The notes below the pieces were generated by a model that was not told where the DNA came from, searched no databases, and saw only the letters and a list, made by a program, of their open reading frames with translations. The position numbers were made by a program, and so were the translations under genes. A DNA stretch of 64,000 nt from Desulfotomaculum copahuensis. Lineage in GTDB: Bacteria; Bacillota; Desulfotomaculia; Desulfotomaculales; Desulfovirgulaceae. This document shows positions 44,327 to 52,997 of this stretch, one piece after another. Position 1 is the first letter of the stretch, and the number at the start of each line of letters is the position of its first letter. The stretch is taken from assembly GCF_001655685.1 (NCBI RefSeq), contig NZ_LYVF01000069.1, positions 1-64,000 of the forward strand. The letters are read 5' to 3'.

Positions 44327-44352
44327 AACGGCGGCCGGTGCCGGCCGCCGTT
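44327..44352. terminator. Perfect 12-bp stem, possible bidirectional terminator
   Basis: AACGGCGGCCGG (44327-44338) / CCGGCCGCCGTT (44341-44352) between two convergent genes. T tracts are very short on both sides. Confidence 0.5.
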
Positions 44353-44358
44353 TCCAGC

Positions 44359-44583
44359 TTAAAGCGTGGGCAGGTTGTCCAGGTTGTTTTCAGCTGTTGC
44401 GTCCGGGTTGCTGCGCAGGTATTCGCGGCCGTTTCTCGCCCTGGCCACGTTTACCCCGGCGATCCGGCCGTCTTTGGCCATCATGATCGCTTCGCCGATG
44501 TTATAGACATTGCCGTTGATCATTACGTCGGTGATATCGCCGGCTGAGTTTTTCTTGACCCTTTCAATTCTGGCCTGTTCCAT
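44359..44583 (-). CDS. DUF3892 family protein
   Basis: 74 residues. Matches the small DUF3892 family: GDITDVMINGNVYNIGEAI, GRIAGVNVARARNGREYLRS and the C-terminal NNLDNLP. Function unknown. A GGGAGG site lies upstream on the minus strand. Single-gene unit. Confidence 0.85.
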   Translation of the reverse strand: MEQARIERVKKNSAGDITDVMINGNVYNIGEAIMMAKDGRIAGVNVARARNGREYLRSNPDATAENNLDNLPTL

Positions 44584-44653
44584 TTCCGGATCCCTCCCGG
44601 GCTTATTATGTCCGGTGGCGGGAATAGTTATTTCTGCCGCAATGATAATTTGA

Positions 44654-44659
44654 TATAAT
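44654..44659 (+). promoter_or_regulatory. -10 element of the TGA-interrupted gene
   Basis: TATAAT at 44654-44659, 30 nt before the TTG start; the -35 region (TTTCTG, 44631-44636) is poor. Confidence 0.4.
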
Positions 44660-44688
44660 TCAGTAAAACGGTAAGGGAGCTGGTTGAT

Positions 44689-45147
44689 TTGGCCGGTGTT
44701 TTACTGGCGGCCGTCGCCAATGATTTATTGCTGGATGCCCTGCGCCGGGCGGCGGAGCAACCGCTGGTTGTTTTCGGCACCATGGACGGGAAAACGCTGG
44801 GGTCAATGAGCGGGGGGGAAGGCGTCTATTTTTATGAATGCGACTGAGAAGTGGGCCGTAAAGTGGTTGCCGTGGGCAGCCTGAAAGATGTCTGGACGCT
44901 GACGCCGGAAGAAATGGAGGGCATTGAGGATATGGCCGGTCTGGAAGACCGTTTCGCCCGCCGCTTCGGCTTTCCATGGACGGCAGTGATGACCGGCGGG
45001 GACAGGCCTTTCCCCTGGCACCGCGACTGGGACGCCTATCTGGCCGTGCAGGACATGAAAAAATATCCTTTTCTGTTGACACTGCCTGATTTGATGCAGG
45101 ACCTGAGTTCCCGGGGGATAAAAGTTTACCAAACCATTATCGGTTAG
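44689..45147 (+). CDS. Unknown protein with an in-frame TGA at codon 53
   Basis: A TTG start 9 nt after AAGGGAG opens a frame of 52 codons (AGVLLAAVANDLLLDALRRA, then GEGVYFYECD) that meets TGA at 44845-44847 and continues without change of frame for 99 more codons (EVGRKVVAVGSLKDVW, ending KVYQTIIG). Both parts have normal codon use and look like one globular protein of about 152 residues with a Cys two positions before the TGA. Either the gene carries a nonsense mutation (CGA to TGA would give Arg) or the TGA is read as selenocysteine. I see no clear SECIS hairpin after it. No family recognised. Confidence 0.55.
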
Positions 45148-45236
45148 AACTGATTGTTATTTTACCGGAATTTGCAGCCTGACAGAATAGTTGGTAAATT
45201 TATTGTCAATCATCCTGCCGGCGGGGGTATTTTTTC

Positions 45237-45265
45237 TTGACGAGCCCACCGGCCTAAGATATAAT
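45237..45265 (+). promoter_or_regulatory. Sigma-A promoter upstream of sigH
   Basis: -35 TTGACG (45237-45242), 17-nt spacer, -10 TATAAT (45260-45265). The RNA start near 45272 leaves a leader of about 160 nt. Confidence 0.75.
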
Positions 45266-45330
45266 AGGTGTGGCAAAACTGTAGTCCCACGCACCGGATA
45301 ACGCCTTGTTCCGTTTAGAGAAAAAGGATT

Positions 45331-45365
45331 GCCGGGGTATGAATTCTTTCCCGGCTTTGTTGTTT
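45331..45365 (+). terminator. Possible attenuator in the sigH leader
   Basis: GCCGGG (45331-45336) / CCCGGC (45350-45355) followed by TTTGTTGTTT. It would cut the leader into an RNA of about 95 nt if it works as a terminator. Confidence 0.45.
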
Positions 45366-45434
45366 AACGGTAAAGGGCTTTTCTTTTTCTGTATTGCCGC
45401 GGGAATGCTGGACAGATAAAGCGGGGGGGATATC

Positions 45435-46079
45435 GTGAGCCTGAACGCACAGATTGATGTTGCCGGCAGTTTTCAGTTGATGGTGGATGAAGAAGTGGTG
45501 GAATTTGCCCGTGAGGGTGACGATGCGGCACTTGAATATTTAATCAACAAGTACAAGAATTTTGTCCGGGCCAAGGCGCGTTCCTATTTCCTTATCGGGG
45601 CCGATCGGGAGGACATCATCCAGGAGGGTATGATCGGTTTATACAAGGCAATTCGTGATTTTCGCATGGACAAGCTGTCCTCGTTCCGGGCTTTTGCCGA
45701 ATTATGCATCACCAGGCAGATCATCACTGCCATCAAAACTGCCACCCGGCAGAAACACATTCCCTTGAACTCCTACGTCTCCCTGAATAAACCCATTTAT
45801 GATGAAGATTCCGACCGCACTTTGCTGGATGTCATTTCCGGCACCAAAATCACCGATCCGGAAGAACTGATCATCAGCCGGGAAGAATTTTATGACATTG
45901 AGGAAAAAATGGGCGAAATCCTCAGTTCCCTGGAGTGGCAGGTGCTCATGTCGTACCTGGAAGGTAAATCGTACCAGGAAATAGCCGAGGATTTAAAGCG
46001 TCACGTCAAGTCCATCGACAACGCCCTGCAGCGGGTAAAGCGAAAATTGGAAAGGTACCTGGAAAAACGTGAAGCTTAA
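45435..46079 (+). CDS. sigH: RNA polymerase sigma-H factor, sporulation initiation
   Basis: 214 residues. Sigma-70 region 2 (EYLINKYKNFVRAKARSYFL, IQEGMIGLYKAIRDFR) and region 4 (LMSYLEGKSYQEIAEDL) with spacing typical of SigH/Spo0H. It directs early stationary-phase and pre-divisional sporulation genes. GTG start behind GCGGGGGG. In relatives, cysS-rlmB genes precede it and rpmG-secE follow; here neither is present, so the locus has been rearranged. Confidence 0.95.
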   Translation: MSLNAQIDVAGSFQLMVDEEVVEFAREGDDAALEYLINKYKNFVRAKARSYFLIGADREDIIQEGMIGLYKAIRDFRMDKLSSFRAFAELCITRQIITAIKTATRQKHIPLNSYVSLNKPIYDEDSDRTLLDVISGTKITDPEELIISREEFYDIEEKMGEILSSLEWQVLMSYLEGKSYQEIAEDLKRHVKSIDNALQRVKRKLERYLEKREA

Positions 46080-46101
46080 AATTTAATCAGTTATCCGGTT
46101 G

Positions 46102-46133
46102 AAAGGTTTACTCTTCAGGGGTGAACCTTTTTT
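46102..46133 (+). terminator. sigH terminator
   Basis: AAAGGTTTAC (46102-46111) / GTGAACCTTT (46121-46130) with one G-U pair, then T run. It overlaps the 3' end of the convergent gene. Confidence 0.8.
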
Positions 46134-48436
46134 ATCTTGCGGGGCATTATTTCATCCGCCACGGCCGTACCGGAAATGACCACCGCTTCAATCCCCGGTC
46201 CCGGCCACGCCGAGGCGCCGGTGAGCCACAGGCCGGGGATGGGCGTCTTGCGGTCCAGCCATTGCGTGCCCTGTGCGCCGGTTTCCGGTTCCAGGCCGTA
46301 AATGGCGCCGGCGGTATTCCAGGTATAACGGTAAAAAGTGCGCGGAGTGGCCGCTTCGGCATGCACGATATGCTCTTTGATACCGGGTGCCACTTCTTCC
46401 ACATAGTCAAGCATGATCCGGGTGAGTTGTTCCTTGAAGGCCAGATAGTCCTGGCGGGCCATACAGGCGCAGTGTTCCGCCGAAAGGCGGGTCAGGGTGA
46501 TCATGGTCAGATCCGCGGCACCCGGGGGCGCCAGTTCCGGATCCAGGGCGGCGTTGCTGATCAGCACAAACCCGCCGATACCCAGGGAATCACCGGGTAA
46601 ACGTCCGGCCGGCTGCACAAAGGTGCGTTCCGGCAGCCCGGACGGACGGTCCAGGGCCATATAAAGGGCAAAGGCCGACGGTGAGGGACGCAGCTTTTCC
46701 ACCCGGCCGGTATACGGCCGGGGTAAATTTTCTTTGCCCACCAGTTGAAAAAAGGTCTGCCGCGGATCGGCATTGCTGATTACTACCGGGGCCACCAGAC
46801 AGGTGTCATTGTGCACATAAATCCCGGCCACCCGGCCTTCTTTCAAGATAATACGGCCGGCCGGCGAGTTCAGGCGTACTTCCCCGCCCCGTTCGCGTAC
46901 GGCGTCCGCCAGCACGTCGGCCAGGCGCTGGCTGCCGCCTGCCGGGTAAACGCCTCCTTCGATGTAATAGCCCATCAACGGGATCATCGCGGCAGCGGGT
47001 GTGTCCGGACCGCGGTCGCCCAGGTAGGCAGTAAGCAGGGTCAAAATGTCGAAAATGAATGTGTCCCGGACCCGGCGGCGGATATATTCACCCCAGGTAT
47101 AGCGCGTGGCCAGGTAATAATCGGGGTGGGTCCGGGGGTAGCGCAGGGCTTCTTCCACCGTGCCCGGCGGTCCCGGAATCCCGCCGGTGCTTTTCACATC
47201 CTGATAGAGTTGATGGTAGGCAGCTTCCAGTTCAGCCATCAAGGTGCGGATGCCTTCCTCCTCTTGCGGGGCCAGGTCGACGAGCAGGTTGGTAAATGAA
47301 ATATAATTGTCCGGAATGTCCAGTGTGCCCATGGGTGTACAATAGCGTTGCTGATGCCGGTGGAACCGGATGCGCTGCCGGACGCCCAGTTCCTCAAGCA
47401 GCAAGGTGACCGGTCCGTTGGGGCCGCACCCGCTGATCGATTCCACCCCGCCGTCGAAAGTGTAGCCCTTGCGCACAAATGAGGTGCAATAACCGCCGGG
47501 CTGGTGCTGTTTTTCCAGCACGCACACCTTGAGTCCCCGGTCCGCCAGGCGGGCGGCTGCCGTCAGGCCGCCGATTCCGGCGCCGATCACGATCACGTCG
47601 AAGCGATCTCTTGACGGCACCCGGTGCACCACCGCCAGCGGTGCGGACAAGCCGCCGGTGGGCGCTGCACCGGCTGGTTCCGTCCCGTTCGCATCCTGAT
47701 CCGGCAGACGGCAAATTTCAGTGCCCTGGAAGGGCTCCTCCCGGATTGCCCGCCAGGTCTCGAAGTCGGGGTTTTCCCATTGGGGGCGGAGGGACTTTTC
47801 CCTGTGCAGCCGGATGGCAATGGCGCGGCGGGGGTAAAACCGGGGCCAGATTATGGTAAACGCCAACGCCGCCAATGTGCCCGGGTGAAGATACAGTAAA
47901 CGCCACGGGCCGGCGGGAAGGATTATCGCCATCACAGCGCCGTAGGTAAAAGCCACCGTCCAGGCCAGGGTGATGTGTATATTGGTGGCCACGAAAAGCG
48001 GTTCGGTCCAGAGCTGCGGCGGCCAGTCCTCCCGCGCGTACTGCAGGGTGAAAGGCGAGCCGGCTAAAAGGGAAAACAAGGCCATGGCGGCCAGGGCGGC
48101 AAAAGCCAGCACGTTTTGCCAACGGATAAACCATGCCGCATGCAGGAGGAAAACCAGCCCGGCGGCCAGCAGGAAAAAAGCCGCGGTGAAGCCGTCCATG
48201 ATCTTTTGCTGCCGCCGGCGCCATAGCCGCCAGAAAAGAATAAGCGAAACGGCCAGACCGCCGGTCAGACCCCAGGGTGCCGGCAGGACCCAGTACAGGA
48301 TCCAGGGGACAAAGGCCGGTAAAATGTTCGCCATACCACGGCCCCGGCCGGCGTCCGGCCTGTATGCCGTCTCATTGCCGGGCGGGGCTTCCTCCGGGTG
48401 CCTGTTCAAGCGGCCCATCTCCCTTCCGCTGGTCAT
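46115..48436 (-). CDS. Phytoene-desaturase-like FAD enzyme fused to an N-terminal membrane domain
   Basis: 773 residues. The first 230 residues hold about five to six membrane segments after a charged N-terminus. From about residue 283 the protein is a CrtI-type NAD(P)/FAD oxidoreductase: VIVIGAGIGGLTAAARL, KQHQPGGYCTSF and a C-terminal GLWLTGASAWPGPGIE. CrtI-type enzymes desaturate or isomerise carotenoid-like polyenes; the reaction here is not known. Such enzymes are usually about 500 residues without membrane spans. The start is uncertain (Met 1, 7 or 36, or a TTG near residue 10). The isoprenoid genes at 53-55 kb could supply its substrate, but that is speculation. Confidence 0.85.
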   Translation of the reverse strand: MTSGREMGRLNRHPEEAPPGNETAYRPDAGRGRGMANILPAFVPWILYWVLPAPWGLTGGLAVSLILFWRLWRRRQQKIMDGFTAAFFLLAAGLVFLLHAAWFIRWQNVLAFAALAAMALFSLLAGSPFTLQYAREDWPPQLWTEPLFVATNIHITLAWTVAFTYGAVMAIILPAGPWRLLYLHPGTLAALAFTIIWPRFYPRRAIAIRLHREKSLRPQWENPDFETWRAIREEPFQGTEICRLPDQDANGTEPAGAAPTGGLSAPLAVVHRVPSRDRFDVIVIGAGIGGLTAAARLADRGLKVCVLEKQHQPGGYCTSFVRKGYTFDGGVESISGCGPNGPVTLLLEELGVRQRIRFHRHQQRYCTPMGTLDIPDNYISFTNLLVDLAPQEEEGIRTLMAELEAAYHQLYQDVKSTGGIPGPPGTVEEALRYPRTHPDYYLATRYTWGEYIRRRVRDTFIFDILTLLTAYLGDRGPDTPAAAMIPLMGYYIEGGVYPAGGSQRLADVLADAVRERGGEVRLNSPAGRIILKEGRVAGIYVHNDTCLVAPVVISNADPRQTFFQLVGKENLPRPYTGRVEKLRPSPSAFALYMALDRPSGLPERTFVQPAGRLPGDSLGIGGFVLISNAALDPELAPPGAADLTMITLTRLSAEHCACMARQDYLAFKEQLTRIMLDYVEEVAPGIKEHIVHAEAATPRTFYRYTWNTAGAIYGLEPETGAQGTQWLDRKTPIPGLWLTGASAWPGPGIEAVVISGTAVADEIMPRKIKKVHP

Positions 48437-48588
48437 TAATTGGCGTTGGGCAATGTATTTTCCTGCCGTAAAAAGGGGGAAAATATAATATTTGTTACCT
48501 GGGGCGGGTAAAATGAGTCTATGGTAATATCCGGCGCGGATATTTTACCTGACTGCGCCGGCGGGGCCGGGGCGGACAAAAACGGGAA

Positions 48589-48816
48589 TCAGTCTTCCTC
48601 CCGGCCGGTAAAGGCTGCTACTATTTCCCTGGCCCCCCGTACTTTACCGGCCGGTACGCGGATCTCCACGGCTACCACCGGCCCCATAAATATTTTCAGG
48701 TAATTGTTGATCCCGGAATACGTTAAATCCACCGGAATGCCCTCGTTTTCCAACAGCCCGGCAATCATGCCGGCTTCAATTTCATTGGCCGCCACGCATA
48801 ACTTTTCCCATTTCAT
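48589..48816 (-). CDS. DUF2007-type small protein
   Basis: 75 residues. KLCVAANEIEAGMIAGLLEN and the following GIPV match the DUF2007 (putative signal-transducing) fold, which is ferredoxin-like. Start chosen at the second Met (48816) behind AAAGGGGATG; 8 more residues are possible. Function unknown. It precedes the CrtI-like gene on the minus strand by about 150 nt. Confidence 0.75.
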   Translation of the reverse strand: MKWEKLCVAANEIEAGMIAGLLENEGIPVDLTYSGINNYLKIFMGPVVAVEIRVPAGKVRGAREIVAAFTGREED

Positions 48817-48924
48817 GCCTTCATCCCCTTTTATGATCATTTTAACATATATTTTTGATCGGTTATTTTCTGATAGACTGATTTTTTTAAGGAAATACTA
48901 TCAATGTGTAATAAAAAAGTAGTA

Positions 48925-48954
48925 TTTACAATTCCTATTAATAAGTGATAAAAT
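48925..48954 (+). promoter_or_regulatory. Promoter of the flavodiiron gene
   Basis: -35 TTTACA (48925-48930), 18-nt spacer, -10 TAAAAT (48949-48954). Confidence 0.6.
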
Positions 48955-49009
48955 GTTTCCAGCCCAGGGAATTTACTCTGGCCATCCCGTTTACAAGGAG
49001 AGAATCAAA

Positions 49010-50203
49010 ATGCCTGCAGTGGAAATTTTAAAGGACGTTTACTGGGTAGGGGCGGTGGACTGGAATATCCGCTATTTCCACGGCCCGGCTTACTCCACCC
49101 ACCGGGGTACCACCTACAACGCTTATCTGATCCGGGATGAGAAAACAGCACTGGTGGACACGGTATATAAACCGTTCACCGGGGAACTGGTACGCAACAT
49201 CGAGGAAATTGTTCCTCCCGGTGATATTGATTATGTGGTGGTCAACCATATTGAAAGCGACCACTCCGGCGCCTTTCCCGAAATCATGAAGCTGGCCCCC
49301 CGGGCGAAGGTCTTCTGCACCCAGAAGGCGGCCGACGGTTTGCGCAAGCTTTACTTCGGCGACTGGGACTTCAACATCGTCAAGACGGGGGACAGGCTTT
49401 CCCTGGGCAGGCGCACCCTGACTTTTATCGAGGCGCCCATGCTGCACTGGCCGGATTCCATGTTCACTTATGTGCCGGAGGAAGCGCTGCTGTTGCCCAA
49501 CGACGCCTTCGGCCAGCATCTGGCTTCCACGTTCCGTTTTGAAGATCAGGTGGACGGTTCCATGCTCATGGAAGAGGCGGCCAAGTACTACGCCAACATA
49601 CTTTATCCCTTCAGCTCGCTGGTGTTGAAGAAACTGGAACAGGTGCGGGAGATGGGAATTGAAATAAAAATGATCGCGCCCAGCCACGGCATGATCTGGC
49701 GCCGTGACCCGGGTAAAATAGTAGCCGCCTATCTTAAATGGGCCGGCGGCGAGGCCGACCCGAAAGTGGTCATTGCCTACGACACAATGTGGCAGAGCAC
49801 GGAAAAAATGGCCCACGCCATTTTGCAGGGCATTGCCGCGGCCGGCGTGGAAGCCAAACTGTTCAAGATGTCCGTGTCCGACCGCAACGATGTGATCAAG
49901 GAGTTGCTCAACGCCCGGGCAATCCTGGTCGGTTCGCCCACCATCAACCGCGAGTTTCTGCCCACCCTGGCCCCCCTGCTCGATGACCTGCGCGGACTGA
50001 AACCAACCAAAAAAATCGGCCTGGCTTTCGGTTCCTATGGCTGGGGCGGCGGCGCCGTCAAGGCGATTGAAGAAAGATTGAAAGGGGCCGGCGTGGAATT
50101 GATCGAGCCGGGCCTGGGCATCAACTGGGCGCCAACGGAAGCTGTGCTGGAACAGTGCGTGGCCCTGGGCCGGCGGGTGGCGGAGGCGGTCAACGCCCGG
50201 TAG
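49010..50203 (+). CDS. Flavodiiron protein (FprA-type O2/NO reductase)
   Basis: 397 residues. N-terminal metallo-beta-lactamase-type diiron domain with ligands His80-x-Glu82-x-Asp84 (NHIESDH), His in LHWPDS, Asp in LPNDAFGQH and His in PSHGMI. A C-terminal flavodoxin domain (about 250-395, IAYDTMWQSTEKMA) follows. It reduces O2 or NO to water or N2O in the cytoplasm of anaerobes. The ATG at 49010 has AAGGAGA at the right distance; an ATG 57 nt upstream is not used. Confidence 0.95.
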   Translation: MPAVEILKDVYWVGAVDWNIRYFHGPAYSTHRGTTYNAYLIRDEKTALVDTVYKPFTGELVRNIEEIVPPGDIDYVVVNHIESDHSGAFPEIMKLAPRAKVFCTQKAADGLRKLYFGDWDFNIVKTGDRLSLGRRTLTFIEAPMLHWPDSMFTYVPEEALLLPNDAFGQHLASTFRFEDQVDGSMLMEEAAKYYANILYPFSSLVLKKLEQVREMGIEIKMIAPSHGMIWRRDPGKIVAAYLKWAGGEADPKVVIAYDTMWQSTEKMAHAILQGIAAAGVEAKLFKMSVSDRNDVIKELLNARAILVGSPTINREFLPTLAPLLDDLRGLKPTKKIGLAFGSYGWGGGAVKAIEERLKGAGVELIEPGLGINWAPTEAVLEQCVALGRRVAEAVNAR

Positions 50204-50286
50204 GCCGGTGCGGAGCCGTCCCCGGCTTTTGTCGGGAAGCGGTTGAGGACAGGTAAATACAGCGGCCGGCCGTCCGGCCGGACGGA

Positions 50287-50317
50287 AAAACCCCGGACTT
50301 AAAAGTACCGGGGTTTT
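50287..50317. terminator. Bidirectional terminator between convergent genes
   Basis: AAAACCCCGG (50287-50296) / CCGGGGTTTT (50308-50317), with A on the left and T on the right, serving both the flavodiiron and the ytaF-like genes. Confidence 0.85.
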
Positions 50318-50332
50318 CGGCCGGCAGGCGAG

Positions 50333-50992
50333 TTATGGCGCAAGAAATTCATACACCCCGATGATAATCAGCAGCAATCCGGCCGCCAGGCCGGCCCGGT
50401 CGCCCAGCCAGCGGGAGGCGTATCGGTTGCCGAATTGGATGCCGCCCTTGAGGGTGAGCAGGCTGAAAATGCCCACCAGGGCGGTGGTCAGCCAGGGGTT
50501 CAAACCGACCATGCCGGCGCCCAGGCCGGTGGAAAGATTGCTCATGGTCAGAGCCAGGCCGAGAATGACGGCTTCGTAAGGACTGATATGGCCGGAGTAA
50601 TCCATGTCCGCCCGGTACGGCTCCCGGGCCACTGCAGCCAGGGTGTTGAATTGAGTGAGCAGGCGGATTTTCCCCGCCCCGGTCAAGGGCGGATATTCAC
50701 CGGCAGTCGTTTTACCGCTGCCGGTGTTTTTCTTTTTATCCCGCAGTATTACCCAGAGGCCGGCAGCGATCATGATCAGCGAACCCATGCTGTTAGACAC
50801 GCCGGCGGGCAGGTAAAGAGCCACCAAACCGCCGATGGTCATGGAGAGCAGCGTGCCGGTGCTGGTGATTACGGCCACAATCAAATTGGCACTGTGTGGA
50901 AGGTTGATTTTTCTGGTGCCGTAAGAAATACCGACGCCCAGATTGTCCAGGTTGGAAGACAGCGCCAGCATGAACATGGAAAGGAAATGCAC
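50333..50992 (-). CDS. ytaF: Sporulation membrane protein YtaF-like (MntP-related)
   Basis: 219 residues with six membrane spans in two related halves: NLDNLGVGISYGTRK and, in the second half, LTMSNLSTGLGAGMVG. The fold is that of MntP-type cation exporters; YtaF members are found in spore formers. Substrate unknown. A GTG at 50992 follows GGAGGG by 6 nt and gives the typical start MHFLSMFMLALSSNLDN; a longer frame begins at 51043. Confidence 0.85.
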   Translation of the reverse strand: MHFLSMFMLALSSNLDNLGVGISYGTRKINLPHSANLIVAVITSTGTLLSMTIGGLVALYLPAGVSNSMGSLIMIAAGLWVILRDKKKNTGSGKTTAGEYPPLTGAGKIRLLTQFNTLAAVAREPYRADMDYSGHISPYEAVILGLALTMSNLSTGLGAGMVGLNPWLTTALVGIFSLLTLKGGIQFGNRYASRWLGDRAGLAAGLLLIIIGVYEFLAP

Positions 50993-51043
50993 ATCCAACC
51001 CTCCAGGAATCAGTTTCGGGCAAAAATATGTCCGCCGGGACAA

Positions 51044-51324
51044 ACGGGATCACCCCGGGGGAGGTGGTACTGCTTTGATGGCTGCATGTTAACTTATGCG
51101 CCGGTAAAGCCCAAGGTGCCAGGCAATTTCAGACAGCTGATTAATCATGTAATTCGCTTGTTTTTAAATGTTTCCTGTGCTGGAAGCGGCAAAACAAGAA
51201 TAAAGTGTTGTTTTGGCGATGGCACTTGCCGTGGCAGCCGGCCGGCGATAAAATAAGAGCATGGTTTTGGACTGCCTTTTAGTGGAATAAACTATTAAAA
51301 AGTTATGGCGGGGAGGATGGCCGG
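51044..51324. other. Divergent intergenic region ytaF-ddl
   Basis: No gene seen. It should contain promoters for both directions; no consensus site is convincing. Confidence 0.4.
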
Positions 51325-52434
51325 ATGGCAAAAAAAAGGGTGGCAGTGATTTTCGGCGGCCGTTCAGGGGAGCACGAGGTGTCGCTGAATTCGGCGGCAT
51401 CGGTGATGGATGCTTTGGACAGGGAAGTATACGAAGTGCTGCCGGTGATGATTACCCGGGAAGGCCGGTGGCTGGCGGGGGTGGAACCGGCCCGGGCATT
51501 GGCCGGCGGGGAGGCGGGCGGTGTGCCGGTGACATTGCCGGCCGATCCCGCTTGTGAAGGGTTTGTGCATACAGAGGACGACGGCGGGCCGGCGGGCCGG
51601 GTGGGTGGCCGCATTGATGTGGTCATTCCGGTGCTGCACGGTACTTTTGGCGAGGACGGCACAGTGCAGGGCCTGCTGGAGCTGGCCAACATACCCTATG
51701 TGGGGGCTGGTGTAATGGCATCGGCAGTGGGGATGGACAAAATCATCATGAAAACCGTCTTTGCCCAGAACGGACTGCCCCAGGTAAAATTCCGGCATTT
51801 TTTGCGCACGGATTGGGAGCGCGAGCGGGACGCGGTGCTGGAAGACGTTGAACAACTGGGTTATCCCTGTTTTGTCAAGCCGGTCAATCTCGGTTCCAGT
51901 GTGGGCATTTCCAAGGCACGCAACCGCGGGGAACTGGTGCAGGCGATTAATCTGGCCGCCGGGTACGACCGCAAGGTTATTGTGGAAGAATTTGTGGACG
52001 CCCGGGAAGTTGAAGTGGCCGTGCTGGGCAATGATTATCCGGTCGCTTCCCTGCCGGGCGAAATTATTCCCCTGAACGAGTTTTACGATTACGAGGCCAA
52101 ATATGTGGAAGGCCGGTCCCGGCTGATTATTCCCGCCCCGCTGCCGCCGGAAACCATGCTGCAGATTCAAAAATTGGCGGTGCGGGTGTTCAAGGCGCTG
52201 GACTGCGCCGGTATGGCCAGGGTGGACTTTTTTGTGCGCCGGAGCGACGGTACGGTGCTGGTGAACGAGATCAACACCATTCCCGGTTTCACCCGTACCA
52301 GCATGTATCCCAAGCTTTGGGAGGCCACCGGGATTATGTACGGGGATCTGTTGAACCGGCTGATCGCCCTGGCCCTGGAGCGGCACGAGGAGAAAAACCG
52401 TTCACAGACCACCTTTCAAACGTCCGGAAAGTAA
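51325..52434 (+). CDS. ddl: D-alanine--D-alanine ligase
   Basis: 369 residues. ATP-grasp enzyme making D-Ala-D-Ala for peptidoglycan precursors. N-terminal [14 protein letters not shown], central [15 protein letters not shown], and the C-terminal [21 protein letters not shown] with metal-binding Glu/Asn. The Tyr in the YEAKYVEG loop fits D-Ala rather than D-lactate specificity by family rule. ATG behind GGGGAGG. Confidence 0.96.
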   Translation: MAKKRVAVIFGGRSGEHEVSLNSAASVMDALDREVYEVLPVMITREGRWLAGVEPARALAGGEAGGVPVTLPADPACEGFVHTEDDGGPAGRVGGRIDVVIPVLHGTFGEDGTVQGLLELANIPYVGAGVMASAVGMDKIIMKTVFAQNGLPQVKFRHFLRTDWERERDAVLEDVEQLGYPCFVKPVNLGSSVGISKARNRGELVQAINLAAGYDRKVIVEEFVDAREVEVAVLGNDYPVASLPGEIIPLNEFYDYEAKYVEGRSRLIIPAPLPPETMLQIQKLAVRVFKALDCAGMARVDFFVRRSDGTVLVNEINTIPGFTRTSMYPKLWEATGIMYGDLLNRLIALALERHEEKNRSQTTFQTSGK

Positions 52435-52512
52435 ACTTGAGTCGCCGCGGGCATTACCGCCGCCCGCGGCGTTACGCCGGCGGGACCGGCTGTTTGGGAG
52501 GGAAAAAAAACC

Positions 52513-52788
52513 ATGTACAAATTCAAAGTCATTGCCACCATTGTGGAGATCCGGGGGGAAGGCAAGTGCTCATACGGCCACCGGGTGGGGGATACTTTTG
52601 AATTTACTCAATTTACACCCGGCGGATTATGCCAGTACGCTTATGATGCCATGCGTTCAGCCGTGGCCGCTTTGCTGTACGGCGGGAATTTCCCCTGGTT
52701 GGAAAACAGTGATGTGACCACCTGGGCCTGCCCGGATCCGGACCGGCCGGTAATTTTCGAGTTGCGGCGGATACCGGCGGACGATTAG
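52513..52788 (+). CDS. TIGR04076 family protein
   Basis: 91 residues. Typical features of the family: KVIATIVEIRGEGKCSYGH, GDTFEF, PGGLCQYAYDAMRSAVAALL and a C-terminal Cys in WACPDPDR. Three conserved Cys suggest metal or redox chemistry; function unknown. GGGAGGG precedes the ATG. Probably downstream of ddl in one transcript. Confidence 0.85.
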   Translation: MYKFKVIATIVEIRGEGKCSYGHRVGDTFEFTQFTPGGLCQYAYDAMRSAVAALLYGGNFPWLENSDVTTWACPDPDRPVIFELRRIPADD

Positions 52789-52997
52789 ACTCCGGGACGA
52801 AGGACGCTTCAAAAATTATGGTCTTCCCATTGTGTCATGCGGTAATCCAGAGCGGGCTGATCATTCCGGTCAATGTTCCCGCGGGTTGAATCTTGCCGCA
52901 TCCGCCGTTCCTCCGGCGCATAGCGGCGGGAAATAGCGGGAATATAATCAGTAACGGAATACTGTTTTAGTATAATAGTTAACGGGGGCTGGCTGTT

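Noticed and set aside
44848-44890. Search for a bacterial SECIS hairpin after the in-frame TGA
   Set aside because: Only 3-4 bp stems could be drawn by eye, so selenocysteine is left as a possibility rather than a call.
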